DNA of 64,000 nt from Anniella stebbinsi (lineage: Eukaryota; Chordata; Lepidosauria; Squamata; Anniellidae). The first letter of the stretch is position 1, and every line of letters starts with the position of its first letter. Below the pieces are notes generated by a model that saw only the letters and a program-made list of their open reading frames with translations, was not told where the DNA came from and did no database searches. This document shows positions 23,768 to 47,619 of the stretch, one piece after another. The position numbers and the translations under genes are program-made. Where the stretch lies: the NCBI GenBank assembly GCA_029215795.1, contig JARDYH010000001.1:395783154-395847153 (forward strand), written 5' to 3'.

Positions 23768-24718
23768 AAGAATCAAGGAGTCATCTCAGGATTGGTGCAA
23801 CACATCACATTGCTTTGGCATTTGTTTTGATTCAATGCCATTTGTTCCACGTTATGCTAGGAATGGAGTAGTAGTTGTACTGTAAACATTCACCCCTGGC
23901 AGTGTTGATCCCCAGGCCACTGCCTGAAATACAAACACATTGGCTACTAAAGGATAAAACAACTTGGTATGCAACTACCTTGCATTTTAAGAGTCACTTT
24001 GTCAATAAAGGAGAAGTATATACCTCTGATAGCAGTAGAAATAAAACAAAAAGGAGAGGGCCAAAATTAGAATACACCACCGAAGGAGGTACATCTGATA
24101 AAATCCCACCTTTCTCAGAATATTTTGCCATTTCATGGGTCTAAATGATGGCATACAGTTCAGCATCCTTTCCTTGCTACAAAACATTTTATGATGTTTC
24201 CATCTTGCCCACCTCCCATTTATAGAGCTGACAGAACAATTGCTTGTACTATTCGCTTAGGAGAATGCTCCCTTGGACTGAAGCTGAAAGGGTAAGCGAC
24301 TTGATTACACCACTGCCAAACAAGTAGGAGGTTGGCTCTTGCTATACTAGGAATGTGATGAAGAGGTAACAAATACCCTTTACTTTTTGCCTTTCCAGAT
24401 ATGTGACAGTGTGAAGGACCAACATATCCTTCCTGGGATTACTAGGAATGACTGTCTCCTTCTAGTGCCCAGTTTTTGAAGTCACTGCAAATAAGATTGG
24501 CTCATGTAAAGCAAAAGCTGCTTTGGCTTAAGTTGTCACTTCAAACGAAGTGTGGCCACTGCATTTAACACCTTATACCTCACCACTAAATTGTGGCAAC
24601 ACCCAGCAGCTCGACTGTGCTTAACTCTTTGGTTCTTGCATTGCACACTTAACTTCCAGCCCATGCCTGCATGGTTCAAATTTTTGTGGAGAGGTAAGTT
24701 GTATCTTACTTCCATAGG

Positions 24719-37072
<12,354 letters not shown>

Positions 37073-37629
37073 TATGGTGTTTCTAAACCAAAGCTAAGGA
37101 TGCAGCATGTAAGAATGATTTGTACAGTGCGGTTTTCTCAAGCCTTGACAGAACACTTGATTCTCCCCAAAATTTCCAGCTTCAAAGACTATTATTTTTC
37201 ACAACCTATAAAGAAATGTTAAAACATGAACATTAGACTTTGTACAGCAACCCAAGACTCATTATCATATTCTTCTGGTTTCTTATTTCCTCATCTTTTC
37301 TTTTTATTTTGTTCCCCCCCCTCGCTCTTTTTGTACACTTTCTTTTTCAGTTCCTCCCCTTTTATAGTTGTCATTGCTTTTTTTTTCCATTTGTGTATTC
37401 AATAATTTCAACCCCCCCCCCACATCATATGGAGGGGGGCTGACCAGATAATTGGACATGGGTGGGAAGCAAACCCAGGCTTGAGAGATGAAAGCAGACC
37501 CCAAAGGCGAATGATCCCTGGGGGATTCCCCCATTACTTTTCAAAGAGATTCCAGAGCCCCAAAATGAATTTATGAAGTTGCCCTATCCCAAATCAGATA
37601 ATTGATTGATCTAGACTTCTCTGACTGAC

Positions 37630-37745
37630 AGCGACGCCCTAAGGAAACTGCTACCAGAGTTCCTTTTAACTGGAAAATGCCAAGGACTGAACTTGAGGCT
37701 TTCTGCGTGCAAACCATATGCTCCATTACTGATCTACAGCTGTCT
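37630..37745 (-). repeat. tRNA-derived SINE fragment
   Basis: Contains aggactgaacttgaggc (antisense B box) and gcaaaccatatgctccatt, as in the 14733 copy. Confidence 0.55.
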
Positions 37746-37899
37746 TTCTCCATAAACCCAAATACTTTTTAAAGGTACTCCAAATCCCAAAGATCCATGG
37801 GGAGCCCCCAATTAAATTACAAGTTTCTCAGGGCAAGGATCTGTCCTTTTATACTCAGTAAAGTGCCATGCGCATCGATGGTGCTATTACTATTACTGT

Positions 37900-38560
37900 T
37901 TAGAAGTAGCAGCAGCAGCAAGGAAGCTTACTTGAAGCGTTGCATTGCATAGAAAAGCATGCTATACAATTCTAAATTATTTTTTATTTAGTAGTAGTAG
38001 TAGTAATAACAACCCAAACATTTATTATAGTAGTAGTAGTAAAAATAAATGTTATGTGCTGCTTTTCTATGCTGCGTATACCTCCAGGTGACTTAATACT
38101 ACTAACAGGGATTAGGAGTAGTAAACCACCTTGAAATATGCCTTGCATAGAAAAGCAGGGTATAAAATTTTGAATTATTATTCAGTTGTAGTAATACTAA
38201 TAATCCAAAAAAAAAAGTAGTAGTAACAATTCAAGATGTTATATGCTGCTTTTCCATGCAGCATATACTCAAGGTGTCTTACTACTTCTCACAAATAATA
38301 GTATTAAGACAACTTGAAGTATTCACCGCATAGAAAAGAAGCATAGAACATGCTGAATTACTATCCAACGTTTTTATACCTTGTTTCTTTTAATGCCTTG
38401 CATATTTCAAGAAGGTTTATTACTACTTCTACTAGCAGGTAGTAGCAGCAATACATCACCCTGAAATATGCATGGCACTAAAAAGCAAGGTATAAAAGCA
38501 TCAAATTACCACTACTAAAACTTAATTCTATAACCCACCTTTCTATCTAGGCAATGATTA
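37900..38560. repeat. Decayed array of alternating inverted units
   Basis: GCATAGAAAAGCA-type words at about 37947, 38145, 38328 and 38470 alternate with inverted TGCTTTTCTATGC-type words at about 38060 and 38248. TAGTAG runs lie between them. Spacing falls from about 199 to 145 bp. The words resemble a LINE 3' UTR (aaaagcagggtataaaa). Confidence 0.6.
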
Positions 38561-38587
38561 TTAACCTCACAGCAGCTTACTACTAAA

Positions 38588-38613
38588 TTATATATATATA
38601 TATATATATATAT
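38588..38613. repeat. (TA)n microsatellite
   Basis: Thirteen TA units. Confidence 0.95.
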
Positions 38614-39064
38614 TCTAAAATAACCTTTTTAGAGAGATGGTGAGCAAAAGACCCTACTGAGCTGTGTGGGTTGAAGTCCACCTGCCTCTCAAATGAAGCC
38701 AGGGATAGAGAGGGGGAATGAGAGAAAGGGGGGGGGGGAGTTGGGAAAATAAATACATAAATTACGTTTCTTTCTATTCCCTCTGAATAAATGGAAGGGA
38801 AGGCAAAAGTACGGGAAAGGGGTTATTATTAATATATTTATTTATATCCCGCCTTTTTCCCAATAATGGGAAGGAGGAAGGGGAAAAAAGGGAAGAAGAG
38901 GACGAGGGAGGGGAAAGGGGAGCCCTATTTTGAGGGAAGGGGCCTCTTTACTTGGAAAGAGGGAGAAGAAGTCCACCCACCCCCGACTGACTGACTCTCC
39001 CCACCCCAATTGACGGAGACCCTCACAGGCTCGCATGAGGAGAAAAGCGCGGGCTCGCATTTAC

Positions 39065-39480
39065 CTCAGCTGAGGGAGAGGCCCAGGGGGTCGCTCGGTT
39101 TCTCCCCCACAAGCCCAGCCGAGTTTCTCCTCAGGAAATGTGCGTCTCTCTGAGGAGAAACCACGCCGGAGCCGGTGCTTGCCCTGACGCGCCTCTCTCC
39201 GCCCCTGGCCGGCTACCAGCCACGACCTAGAAAAGGCCGCCTTCTCAGAGGGCCCTCCCTTACGCCATCTCCGTGCTCGCTAGCCGCGCTACTCGGCCCC
39301 AACGCTGCCGTAAATGTCGTTGGGGAATAAGCGGCCACCGCTGCACAGGCAGCGTAGCCGCCTGCGTGCCGCTCCCTCATTTTCCCCAGGCAGGCGCTCT
39401 TCGTTTGGCGTAACGGCCTTTCCAGAATTAGGAAATGGGTCTGAAGCCGCCTACAGGGAAGGTATAGCCTGAGCCGTCCA
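39065..39480 (-). promoter_or_regulatory. ADPGK: CpG island, probable ADPGK promoter and non-coding first exon
   Basis: The only CpG-dense stretch near the gene: each 60-base line from 39181 to 39420 has about six CpGs, while flanks have almost none. A GC-box core (ccgcccc) is at about 39199. On the gene strand a good splice donor, gaggtaaat, ends a possible exon at 39065. With the ATG exon 2 kb further on, a non-coding first exon inside this block is the simplest reading. No TATA box is seen, as usual for housekeeping genes. Confidence 0.65.
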
Positions 39481-39528
39481 TCAAAGGGAATGTACCAACG
39501 ATGGTAGGAAAGGAGGGGGGGATGAGAA

Positions 39529-39536
39529 TCACGTGA
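39529..39536. promoter_or_regulatory. Palindromic E-box TCACGTGA upstream of ADPGK CpG island
   Basis: The 8-bp palindrome matches the preferred site of USF and MiT/TFE bHLH-ZIP factors. It lies about 50 bp beyond the CpG-rich block. It is a motif match only. Confidence 0.4.
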
Positions 39537-40192
39537 AAGGGTCTACATTTGGAACGCGCGGAAAATGAAAGGGAAAGAAGCGCCGCCTATGCAAGGAGAA
39601 CGGATTCGGAACAAACCACCAGGGAAGGGGGGGGAAAGGGGGGAGCGGAATGTACCATGAGTAAGAATATCTGGAATAGATATATGTTTTTGCTAGAGCT
39701 GTGCACAAATGGCCTCTCAAAATTCTCCACCCTATGGTGATGAAAATGGGGATGGGGATTCTGAACAGCATCCTTTACTTTCTAGGAGGCAAGAAAAGAA
39801 AAATCTCAGGAATTTCCTGAAAGTTTCCTTTCTCCCATGAAAGGAGCTTCCATTTTTCTGCCTCATTCTCAGGGCATTTAAAACTAGTATATTGCATGTG
39901 TGTTGATAGTGGGTTGTTGTTTTGTTTTTTTACTTTATCTAATCACTGTAAGGTGGCTACTATCTATTTTTTCTTTCTATTACACATCTCACCATTGCTC
40001 TACAGGCCTGCCAGGCTGCCTGCACTTCCTTATCTGAAAAGGCCCAAGGGGAGGAATAAATTCATGAGGTCTTCACCTGGGTGAGAAGAGCAGGAAGCCA
40101 AGGAGGTTACAGGCTGTGAGAGAGATGATTGTACAATGAAAGGTGGGATGCTCCTGCACACTCCTCAGCTATCCCATAAGTAAGGTAATCAC

Positions 40193-40459
40193 AATATTAT
40201 TATTATTAATAATAATAATAATAATTCTTATCTGCCTCTCCCTTTGGATCAAGGTGGGGAACAACATTAGTACAATGCAGTATAGATCAAATACGTAACG
40301 TTAATTAAAAGAGCATATAAAACAATCAACACATTTTAAAATGTTTGGTTTAAAGTTCATCTGGGTAGGCCTGCCGGAAGAGGCTAGTCTTTATAGCTGC
40401 CTTAAACTCAGAGAGAGTGTTAAATTGAGAAATCTCCTCTGGCAGGCCATTCCAGAGTA
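40193..40459 (-). repeat. L2-like LINE 3' end, interrupted
   Basis: ATT-rich tail, tctgcctctccctttggatc, then agttcatctgggtaggcctg and ctctggcaggccattccaga. It breaks off exactly where the GACGACAC MITE begins. Confidence 0.7.
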
Positions 40460-40462
40460 TGG

Positions 40463-40956
40463 GTTCAGACGACACGATAATCAACGGGGTGGTGGTGGTA
40501 GAGACAATCGTCTGTTCTGTTGATTATTGTGTCGTCTGAGGGGCAACACACAATGGGCACGCAACTCACAGTATATTATTTTCTGGAATTAAGCAACGGG
40601 GAAAAACAACAGGCTGCTCCGTTTCTTATCTGGAGACCCGTTGATTAAGTTGTCTTGTAGAGGGCTCCGTTGTGTGTTCCGTGTGCAATTTCGGTAGGCC
40701 ATAGAGTTCTCCAGCAAGAGTGGCTGAAAGCGCCGTGGCTACTCCCCTACAGCCAGCAGAACTTGCAGTGCATGATGGGATAGGGCTGGGAGGACTGAGG
40801 GAGGAGGGAGGGAGGAGCACCAGCCACCCAGAAGGACGATAGGACTTTCAGCCTTGTGATGGGGGGCGGGGCAACATGTTGTGTGGCAAGCACCAGTAAA
40901 GTAATGCACGGTGAGTTGCCTATTCCCCGCTCTGTTGCCTAAAGTGTCGTCCAAAC
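40463..40956. mobile_element. MITE with TTCAGACGACAC ends inserted in a LINE
   Basis: Left end ttcagacgacacgataatc and right end gtgtcgtccaaa are inverted. An internal copy, attgtgtcgtctgagg, lies at about 40527. The interior has CpGs and a run of GGGAGGGAGG. It shares end sequence with 20766 and 50091. Confidence 0.6.
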
Positions 40957-41400
40957 CCTCCCGAAGTCTCAACCAAACCTGTGAGAATTTCTCAAAAATT
41001 ACTTCTCCTTTGAATTTCTTTTTGAAACTAATTTCTTTTCAATCAAATTGAATGAGAACGGTCAAAATTCTCATGGGAGAAATTTTTGCACAGCACTACT
41101 TTCACCCCCCACCCCCTTTTTCTCCTTAGCAGCTTGGATGTATTATTCAATGGTGCCCTTGGCTCAGCAAGGGAGGGAATAGAGGAAATTGGAATTTATT
41201 CAGTATTTATTTAAGTTCAATTTAATCCTGGGTTTCCACCTGGAGGAGGCTTACAAATTATATTTTTAACACTATATGTAACCAATACTAAACAAATCTC
41301 ACAACTAATAAAACAGCAGTAGACAAAAGCAGATCGATATTACTTATAGTTATTGAAGAGCTGGATATGTGGCAGTGATCTGGCCCAGGCTGGGGAAGGT

Positions 41401-41470
41401 TGATTTTAGGACTGGAGAGACCCAGGTTCGAATCTCCACCCAGCCGTGTGAAGCTCATTGGATGATCTTG
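41401..41470 (+). repeat. MIR-like tRNA SINE, 5' part
   Basis: Contains ggttcgaatctccaccca (B box) and tcattggatgatcttgggc. The likely 3' part, acctacctcacagggttgtt, is at 41757-41830, so the element seems split. Confidence 0.5.
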
Positions 41471-41756
41471 GGCTCCTGTCAAAAGACAGACAAAAAAGGA
41501 CACAGATCTGTATAAAATCAACAAGTGCTAATTTATGTATGTAAATGACAAAGAACCCTCCCTATAATGTCAAGGAAATTGGGAAGCCTTATGCATGCTT
41601 CCACGCATATAGATTTTGTCGGAAAGGCTGCAACTGGCTAACCTGTATGCCTGCTTAGTCTTTGCTCACTTTTTAGGATGATCTTCCAACCAGATAGGAC
41701 TGGACAATTATTCAAACAGAGAACAGTCCTCTGTTAGGTTGGACCACCCTCCAAAT

Positions 41757-41822
41757 CACTAGAACTTACCTACCTCACAGGGTTGTTTGAAGATTAAAAG
41801 GGGACAGAACCATGCATGACAC
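41757..41822 (+). repeat. MIR-like SINE, 3' part
   Basis: tacctacctcacagggttg followed by gaagattaaaaggggac is the usual 3' half of this SINE class. It is separated from the 5' half by about 285 bp. Confidence 0.45.
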
Positions 41823-42320
41823 CTTAAGAACATAAGAAGAGCCATGCTGAATCAGACCTAGGGTCCATTTAGTTCAGCATTCTGCTCACGCAGTGACCAA
41901 CCAGCTGCCCAATGGAAACCCACAAGCAGGACAGGAGTACAACAGAACCCTCCCAGCCATGTTCCACATCATCTGGTCTACAGAGACACACTGCCACTGA
42001 TACTGGATGTAGCATATAGCCATCAGAATTAGTAGCCACTGATAGCCTTCTCCTCGAGTAATTTGACGAACCGCCTTTTAAAGCCATCCAAATTGGTGGC
42101 CATTACTACGACTTGTGGTAGCAAATCTCATAGTTTAATTACGTATCCACTGTGTGAAGAAGTCCTTCCTTTTACCTGTCCTGAATCTCCCACTAATCAG
42201 CTTCATGGGATGATCCCAGGTTCTAGTATTATGAGAGAGGAAGAAAAATGTCTCCCTACCCACTTTCTCCACTCCAGGCATAATTTTGTCACCTTTTGAA
42301 TAACAAAAGGCATATGCACA
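41823..42320 (-). repeat. CR1-like LINE 3' end
   Basis: The antisense encodes THPMK-like and RKDFFTQ motifs of the CR1 reverse transcriptase C-terminus; the left end starts taagaacataagaagagcc. About 500 bp, 5'-truncated. Confidence 0.8.
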
Positions 42321-44775
42321 TAGCATTAGACAACTGGTTTAAAATTTTGATCTGATTCTGAAGCCAACGGCAGAGCATGCCTCCCTATGCCTGATTCTGG
42401 ACAATAAAGGTGATGGGTAGATTTCTGAAAAGCCGAAGGTGAAGGAGGAAGAGGGTTGTATTTAATGAAAGACAAATACGTAAGAACAGGAGTGTGGTGC
42501 TGATACAGCCTTGCACGTATCCAAGCTTTCTTTCTTTAACCTAGTTTTGTTTAATTAAAGGTTTGTAATTTAAAGCCTGACATTTGCAGAGACTCTTCAG
42601 CCAAAGATGTAATTCAGCCTTTTGCTACCAAGTGGCCTCCAGATGTGTTGGACTACAACTCCTATAATCCTCCAGCCAGCAGCCAACACATCTGGAGGGC
42701 ACCAGGTGCGAAAGGCTGGTGTAATTTCTTCCGCCCAAGTCACAGTGAAACATCCGTCTGGGTGGATACTTTACTTATAAACATGAGGACGCTGAAACAG
42801 TTTAGATGGTTGGTGCCATTGCAAAATGGAAGTTAGTCACTCACTCTCTCCCACGCTGGCAATTTTATGTATTCGATAAAACACAGAAACATGCTTCTGT
42901 CAAAGTTTGCAATAAAAGAAAAGAATTGCCAATAACCACATTCTGTTTATTATTCCAGCAATGTTTAAACCATTTACATTCCTCTTCAAAACTTATTTAC
43001 AGAACACAATTTCCAGTTTACCCAAATAGGTCAAGTTAATTTACTCAAAACAGCCAGGTCCCACAAATTTACATACCATTACCTTAGTTTTTGAACTGGC
43101 TTCATTTCCCAATATTTAGCATAAACCGCCTTCTTGCTGGGCAGATTGTTGACTGATTGCTCTGAATCCTGGATAAACAACTTCACAGTAATCTAAAACA
43201 GTAAAGTCTCTTTATCCTTGGAGACTTGCCCTTTAATCAACATTGACAAAAAAAAGTTTTCGGACCCAAGCTAAATCTTTATTTAAAGGTCATATGGATT
43301 GCACGTAAAATTGGACTTCAAAACCTCTTGGCATTCCCTCACATCCACCAATAATGACTAAAAACCTCCTTTGGCTCTGTCATATTTCTAGCACGGATCC
43401 GAGGAATTCTATTTCATCTAATAATTGAGCTGGAGCTATCCTGTTATCACAGTTCTCCCTGGATGATGACACAACCATATTCAAGTCCAGTTGGCCCCCC
43501 AGATAGTTCCAAACTTCCCCTGGAATATCAGTCTGTAAACTAAAGTTCTGTTTGGCTGGATTATCCTTACACGCCTGAAATAAAAGCTGATATATTACTA
43601 AGGTGAGGCATCATAAATAAACCTTTTATCCAATGAAAGCTATTTGCATAGAAATAAAGAAAGAAGTCAAAGCCTCCTTCCTTTGGGCTCCATCACACCA
43701 GCGATTTACTGCAGTCTCGCCATGTCTGTTGTGTGGATTTGCAGCACGGTATTCACATGACACCATGCCTGTCCTGCTGACGCCTTGCCTCTTTACCAGC
43801 CTTTCCTAGAACGCTAAAAGACTGGATTATTTTCCCTAAATGCATTAAATGCACCCTAAGACTCTGTGTAGTTTTAAAGGAAGGGGGGCTTGAATGGATT
43901 GCATCAGATCCTGGCAGGGAAACGTGTTCTCTCCCAGCGGCTGGCTCCAAGCCTCAACATAAAACCCAACCCTTGCATCCCAGGCTCGAAAGCATTTTTT
44001 AAAAATCATACAATTCTGGATCTCTGCAGAGACAGCATTTACTCCCTCGATGCCCCCGAAGAGCCAGACTAAAGGGTCGTTCCATTTTTGCCCGACAGAA
44101 AGGCGGTCTGGTTGAAGGGCTCATTTGCCAGGACCTGACTGGAGGGAGAAAGAGAAGGGGAGGGATGGAGTGGAGCGAAAAAGCAAAGGAGTGAAGGATG
44201 GTAGGAGCGAAAGAGCAGCTAATCAGGTGAAAGGGGTCATAAGCTTGACACGCTTCTGCCTCAGAGTTTAAAAAACACAGAGGCAAACGGGGGGGGGGGG
44301 AATTAGGTATGATGGAGGTCTTTGTCAATGTTTCTTACAGTACCATCCTATGAGTTATGTCCTCGATGCCTGCAAGCCTCCAAACTTGGAGGCTGATGAG
44401 CATCCAGTGCAGAGTGAGAGGAGTGGAAAAGGTGATCGTTGCCTCGCTGGTCCTTATGTTCTGCATTTTGTTAGATAGGCTTTTCTGCCCGTCTAGCTGG
44501 GGCGCATCAAATGGAGAGGAAGGAGGCTGGGGAAATCTCAGGATAACTTGCATTCCGGCCTCTCCATTCTCCCCACCACCGGAACGCCCCCGTTTACCCT
44601 CCCCTCCAAGGTCGTGTTCCCAACCTCAGAGAGGCAGCCAGTACGGTTCTTTCCGCATCGGCTATGAAGGGGAGGGGGGCTTATTTCCAGATCTAGGGGT
44701 GGAGCGCTGTCTCTGCCCTCAGTTCCAGAAATCTGAAGTATCCTATGCTCTCCCAACACTGTCTAGAGGCCAGAC
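42321..44775. other. Intergenic, mostly unassigned
   Basis: A palindromic MITE lies at about 42625-42720 (ctccagatgtgttggacta and its inverted partner). A G run is at about 44289-44300. The AT-rich block 42850-43650 could be old retroelement sequence, but I cannot place it. No exon is supported. Confidence 0.5.
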
Positions 44776-44789
44776 TATTATTATTCTTA

Positions 44790-44820
<31 letters not shown>

Positions 44821-45285
44821 ATATTTATTTATATCCTGCCTTTTTCCCAGGGCCAGGACTCAAGGCGGTTGACAAGATTAAAACATGTACAATTAAAACA
44901 TATAAATATAAGTTTACAAAAGTTAAAATAAAATGAAATCTACAATAAAATTAAAAACATTTAAAAAAATTTAAAACAGTAACAGATTAAAAAAAACTCC
45001 ACCAACACCATACATTAACACAGGACCAGAGTATTTCCAAAAGCCTGCTGGAATAAAAAAGGTTTTGCCTGCCTCCGGAAGTGTAGCACAGAGGGAGCCA
45101 CTCTGGCTTCCTTAGGAAGGGAGTTCCAGAGCCCTGGAGCAGCCACAGAGAAGGCCCTCTCCCATGTACCCATCAGGCGTGCCTGGGATGTTGGTGGGAC
45201 TGAGAGAAGGGTCTCCCCAGAAGATCTCAGAGCACAGGCAGTCTCATATGGGAGAATTGGGACTTCCAGATGGGCATTTTGCACT
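44776..45285 (-). repeat. L2-like LINE 3' end with (GTT)n tail
   Basis: Minus-strand frame reads ETACALRSSGETLLSV, RAFSVAAPGLWNSLPKEA and FRRQAKPFLFQQAF. The tail is (TTG)n at 44791-44820, then tatttatttatatcctgcc. A SINE end follows at 45288-45320. Confidence 0.8.
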
Positions 45286-45320
45286 AACAGTCTGACTCAG
45301 TATAAGGCAGCTTGCTATGT

Positions 45321-46004
45321 AAGTAAAGAAGATTCTTTAAAGCCTGAACTCCACTTGCCCTGGGGCTGGTAGGGAAACATTTTAAAAATCCTTTCCCCAT
45401 GGTTGTAGAAAAACACTTGGAAAACACATCACTGGCTTAATTCAAAAGACCTGATTTCCATTTTGTTTTTAAATCTTTCTCTCAGCTCATCCTTTTCCAC
45501 CGCACTTGAATTCTAGTATTTATTCGTTTTAAGTTCCTAAAGAAAAGCGAAAGGAAAGGTGTGTTGAAAAAAAAATCCTTGTCCTTTTTATTAATGGTTG
45601 TTTTTTCCTTGAGAATTCATCTCCTCCCTTTGCAGCTGCTGAAAATCAAAGAGATAAACTCCAGAGAAAGAAAATTGCCCTCGAGAAACTCTTAATAAAG
45701 CTCACAATCCTTTTTTAGTATAAGCTGCAGTAAATTTCAGTGAAGTGCTTGAGACGCAGAGGGTAGTCCCTAAAGATGAAATCTAAGCCTATGTCACTGC
45801 TTCAGGATCAAGACAGGATAAGGCTTTCTGCTTACCTGGTTCGGTCCAGTGACAGATTACAATGACAAATAGCAAGTGGCCTCTCCATCCAATTAGGGGG
45901 TTCCTCCCCCCAGTAAATTTCCATATGTTCTTTATTGGTTGGATGTATGAACATTCATACATTCATTCATGACATTTCTATATCACACAATAGTATCCAA
46001 GATG
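45321..46004. other. Intergenic, nothing recognised
   Basis: AT-rich single-copy-looking sequence with no exon, repeat or motif I can support. Confidence 0.4.
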
Positions 46005-46278
46005 TAGTGATGGCCACCAATTTGGATGGCTTTAAAAGGGGGTTGGATAAATTCCTGGAGGGGAAGGCTATCAAAGGCTACTAGCCCTGATGATTAGGTG
46101 CTACCTCCAGAATCTGAGGCAGTAAGCCTGTGTACACCAGTTGCTGGGGAACATGGGTGGGAGGGTGCTGCTGCAACCTGTCCTGCTTTGTTGGTCCCTG
46201 GCCGACAGCTGTGTGAACAGAGTGATGGACTAGATGGACCCTCAGTGTGATCCAGCATGGCACGTCTTATGTTCTTAA
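46005..46278 (+). repeat. CR1-like LINE 3' end
   Basis: Forward copy: ttggatggctttaaaaggg, ttgctggggaacatgggtgg, gactagatggaccctcagt and a final cttatgttcttaa. Confidence 0.8.
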
Positions 46279-47330
46279 TACCCAAAGTTCTCTTGGTGGT
46301 TTACAGAGCAGTAGGGTTAAACTTTGAAGTACAGGCACTCACTCATCATGATGGTCTCCCTAGCCACATCGCTGAGGAGAATCTAAAACTTCTGATAGCT
46401 GTGTGTAGATCCATACTAACAAACCAGTTCTAGCAGTTTACATCTCCACCAGGAACAGGTATTTTGTAAAGCTCATGGCTTTGAATGGCCCCTTCAGAAC
46501 CAAGCCACCACAAAATACTTTGCCTTACAATGAAGAGCAAGATATCGTTGCTGGGGAAATTCATTTCCCCCCTTTACTGTGAACACTGCATTATACATCT
46601 CCAAATAGAGGACAGAAGGGGACATTGACTTGCATAACATGTGCATTACTATTACATAAATAGAAGTACAATGCATGCCAGTCTTGCCTATGTTCAGTCC
46701 TATTGGTTTCAGTGGGTCTACTCTAAGTAGGCTCCTTCTCTCTAATCCACACCCCATAATCGCTCTACTCCTGGGGTGCCACTGGTGTGAGCCACCTTAA
46801 ATCAGGCCACCACCTCCACACTTGTGGATCCTGAGCATGCGACAGTTTGAAAGATTAATGCAGTAAGCCACTGCTGTGAGCTTCCTTGGCAGAGGAGGCT
46901 ATCTTCCGATTAAATTTATAGCTGTGCCAGCGATAGGGAAAGCTGCTAAAAGTAGACGATGACTCAGCACAATAAGATCTCAACCTAGGGGAGCCCATTT
47001 TCTCTGACACTAAACATCATAATTAGACATGCCTCTAAGACAGTAACGAGCCATAGCACTGTCACAGTTCAGGGACTCCTTTATTAGCAAGGCTTTATCA
47101 GAGGGCCATGTTACAGGCAGGCTGCTTACAAACTCTGCACACAGGTTATTAGCTATGATCCCAGTTTGGGGTGGTTTTTTAATTACTTTGTAATCGGCTG
47201 CTAATGAACGGAGGAGACCATACTGAGCACAAGCCAGAGTCCCTCTCACATGATTCCTGTTACACAAGCCGTAACTCTCTTATTCCCTTGAGCAAAACAT
47301 AGCAGAAATGGATACTTCTGGAACAACGGA
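46279..47330. other. Intergenic, nothing recognised
   Basis: No exon is supported. A short piece at about 46680-46735 (ggtttcagtgggtctactct) looks like half of a palindromic MITE. Confidence 0.4.
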
Positions 47331-47600
47331 CCTATTATTATTATTATTATTATTATTACTATTATTATTATTTACATTTATATACTGTCCCATAGCTGAA
47401 GCTCTCTGGGCGGTTTACAGAAATCAAAAACATTGAACATTTAAACCGAATATATGAAATTTAAAACCATAAAAGCCTAAAAACAAACTACATATCGTTT
47501 GAAACTATCCAGGGGTCAGTTAAAAAAACTCAACGTACGCTGTTAAATGCCTGGGAGAAAAGTCTTAACCTGGCACCAAAATGATAACAGGAGCCCTTGC
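47331..47600 (-). repeat. L2-like LINE 3' end with (TTA)n tail
   Basis: (ATT)n run, then atactgtcccatagctgaag, ctctgggcggtttacag and gtcttaacctggcaccaaaa, the conserved antisense 3' end. Confidence 0.7.
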
Positions 47601-47619
47601 AAACAGGTGGAATTAATGT

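Larger units (their letters stand above)
19086..24718. other. Gap between BBS4 and ADPGK coding ends, including ADPGK 3' UTR
   Basis: No exon is supported. It holds a LINE tail at 19735-19800, a SINE at 20329-20470, a MITE at 20766-20982, another SINE at 22765-22925 and a CR1-type fragment at 23030-23115. The stretches 21000-22750 and 23120-24718 look free of repeats, consistent with long 3' UTR sequence of ADPGK. Confidence 0.6.
39694..41098. mobile_element. Candidate composite element with TAGNGCTGTGCA ends
   Basis: Left end tagagctgtgcacaaa and right end tttttgcacagcacta are inverted. Between them lie an antisense L2-like LINE end (40193-40459) and a separate MITE. The 8-bp flanks do not match (GTTTTTGC versus CTTTCACC), so the two ends might belong to different insertions. 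Confidence 0.45.

Noticed and set aside
37900..38560. CRISPR-like regular spacing of short repeats
   Set aside because: Units alternate in direction, spacing is uneven and the genome is vertebrate.
39250..39275. Tiny upstream open frame ATG-GCG-TAA on the ADPGK strand
   Set aside because: It is only relevant if the transcript starts above it, which cannot be shown; kept out of the annotation.
44357..44872. Open frame of about 171 codons on the + strand
   Set aside because: It ends in Leu repeats from a TTG microsatellite and runs into a LINE tail; not a gene.
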